This document shows, in pieces, positions 40,711-40,766 of a stretch of DNA of 40,766 nt. The stretch lies in NCBI GenBank assembly GCA_963974475.1, contig CAXBCR010000029.1, positions 1-40,766 on the forward strand, in the 5' to 3' direction. How positions within the stretch are numbered: position 1 is the first letter of the stretch; each line of letters begins with the position of its first letter. The DNA is from CAJXZP01 sp963974475 (GTDB lineage Bacteria > Bacteroidota > Bacteroidia > Flavobacteriales_G > Salibacteraceae). Both the position numbers and the translations under genes were made by a program. Under the pieces are notes generated by a model, which was not told the DNA's origin, did no database searches, and saw only the letters and a program-made list of their open reading frames with translations.

Positions 40711-40766
40711 ATTCAACATTCAACATTCAACATTCAACATTCAACATTCAACATTCAACATTCAAC
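40711..40766. repeat. (ATTCAAC)8 heptanucleotide array upstream of the hmuY-like gene
   Basis: Eight exact 7-base units run to the window edge and may continue beyond it; a near-unit TTTCAAC precedes them. On the coding strand of the hmuY-like gene this is GTTGAAT repeated, starting 42 bases before the start codon, in promoter position. Such arrays can change length by slippage and alter spacing in a promoter. Confidence 0.9.

Overview
This 40.8 kb window is chromosomal DNA of a Bacteroidota bacterium, probably of the Flavobacteriales or a relative. The evidence is the Bacteroidota-type dcw cluster (an FtsL-like protein, FtsI with a C-terminal PASTA domain, MraY with an enlarged loop), several proteins with type IX secretion (T9SS) sorting domains, TAnnTTTG-type promoters, an HmuY-family lipoprotein and low GC. 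No tRNA, rRNA, CRISPR array or complete insertion sequence was seen.

Layout. (1) 1-6834 is a tandem array of a two-gene secreted-protein module: gene A, a ~600-aa predicted beta-propeller, then gene B, a ~375-aa repeat protein with a T9SS type A tail. Two modules are complete, and the tail of a third B gene lies at the left edge. Each complete module is preceded by a ~90-bp copy of the 3' end of tatD, and the intact tatD closes the array. Both A genes carry a CA microsatellite inside the signal-peptide codons: in A2 the signal peptide is in frame with the body, in A1 it is not. A 161-bp palindromic MITE-like element sits in the scar between the modules. (2) 6829-9076, minus strand: tatD, engB and an alpha/beta hydrolase. 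(3) 9290-24828, plus strand: the division and cell wall cluster mraZ-rsmH-ftsL-ftsI-murE-mraY-murD-ftsW-murG-murC-ftsQ-ftsA-ftsZ, tightly coupled, with three 10-bp MraZ-like boxes upstream and a strong terminator after ftsZ. (4) 24829-31342: a palindrome-repeat-rich spacer, a large predicted outer-membrane barrel protein and a T9SS type B surface protein with eight repeats. (5) 31394-35291, minus strand: glutaminase, acyl-CoA thioesterase and two AAA_14/DUF4143-type ATPases. (6) 35467-40766, minus strand: a seven-helix membrane protein and a second two-gene secreted module (36242-39561), flanked by the intact hmuY-like gene on one side and a 79-bp copy of that gene's 3' end on the other. A heptanucleotide repeat lies upstream of the hmuY-like gene.

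How it fits together. The dcw genes make lipid II and build the divisome. The ends of the window are surface-protein territory, where two unrelated two-gene secreted modules are both bounded by direct repeats of a neighbouring gene's 3' end, and where short tandem repeats lie in signal-peptide, N-terminal or promoter positions. The most notable proposal is a multicopy, possibly phase-variable family of exported proteins in which slippage in a CA tract chooses between a secreted and a signal-less product. The frames, repeats and scars are read directly from the sequence; switching and mobility are inference.
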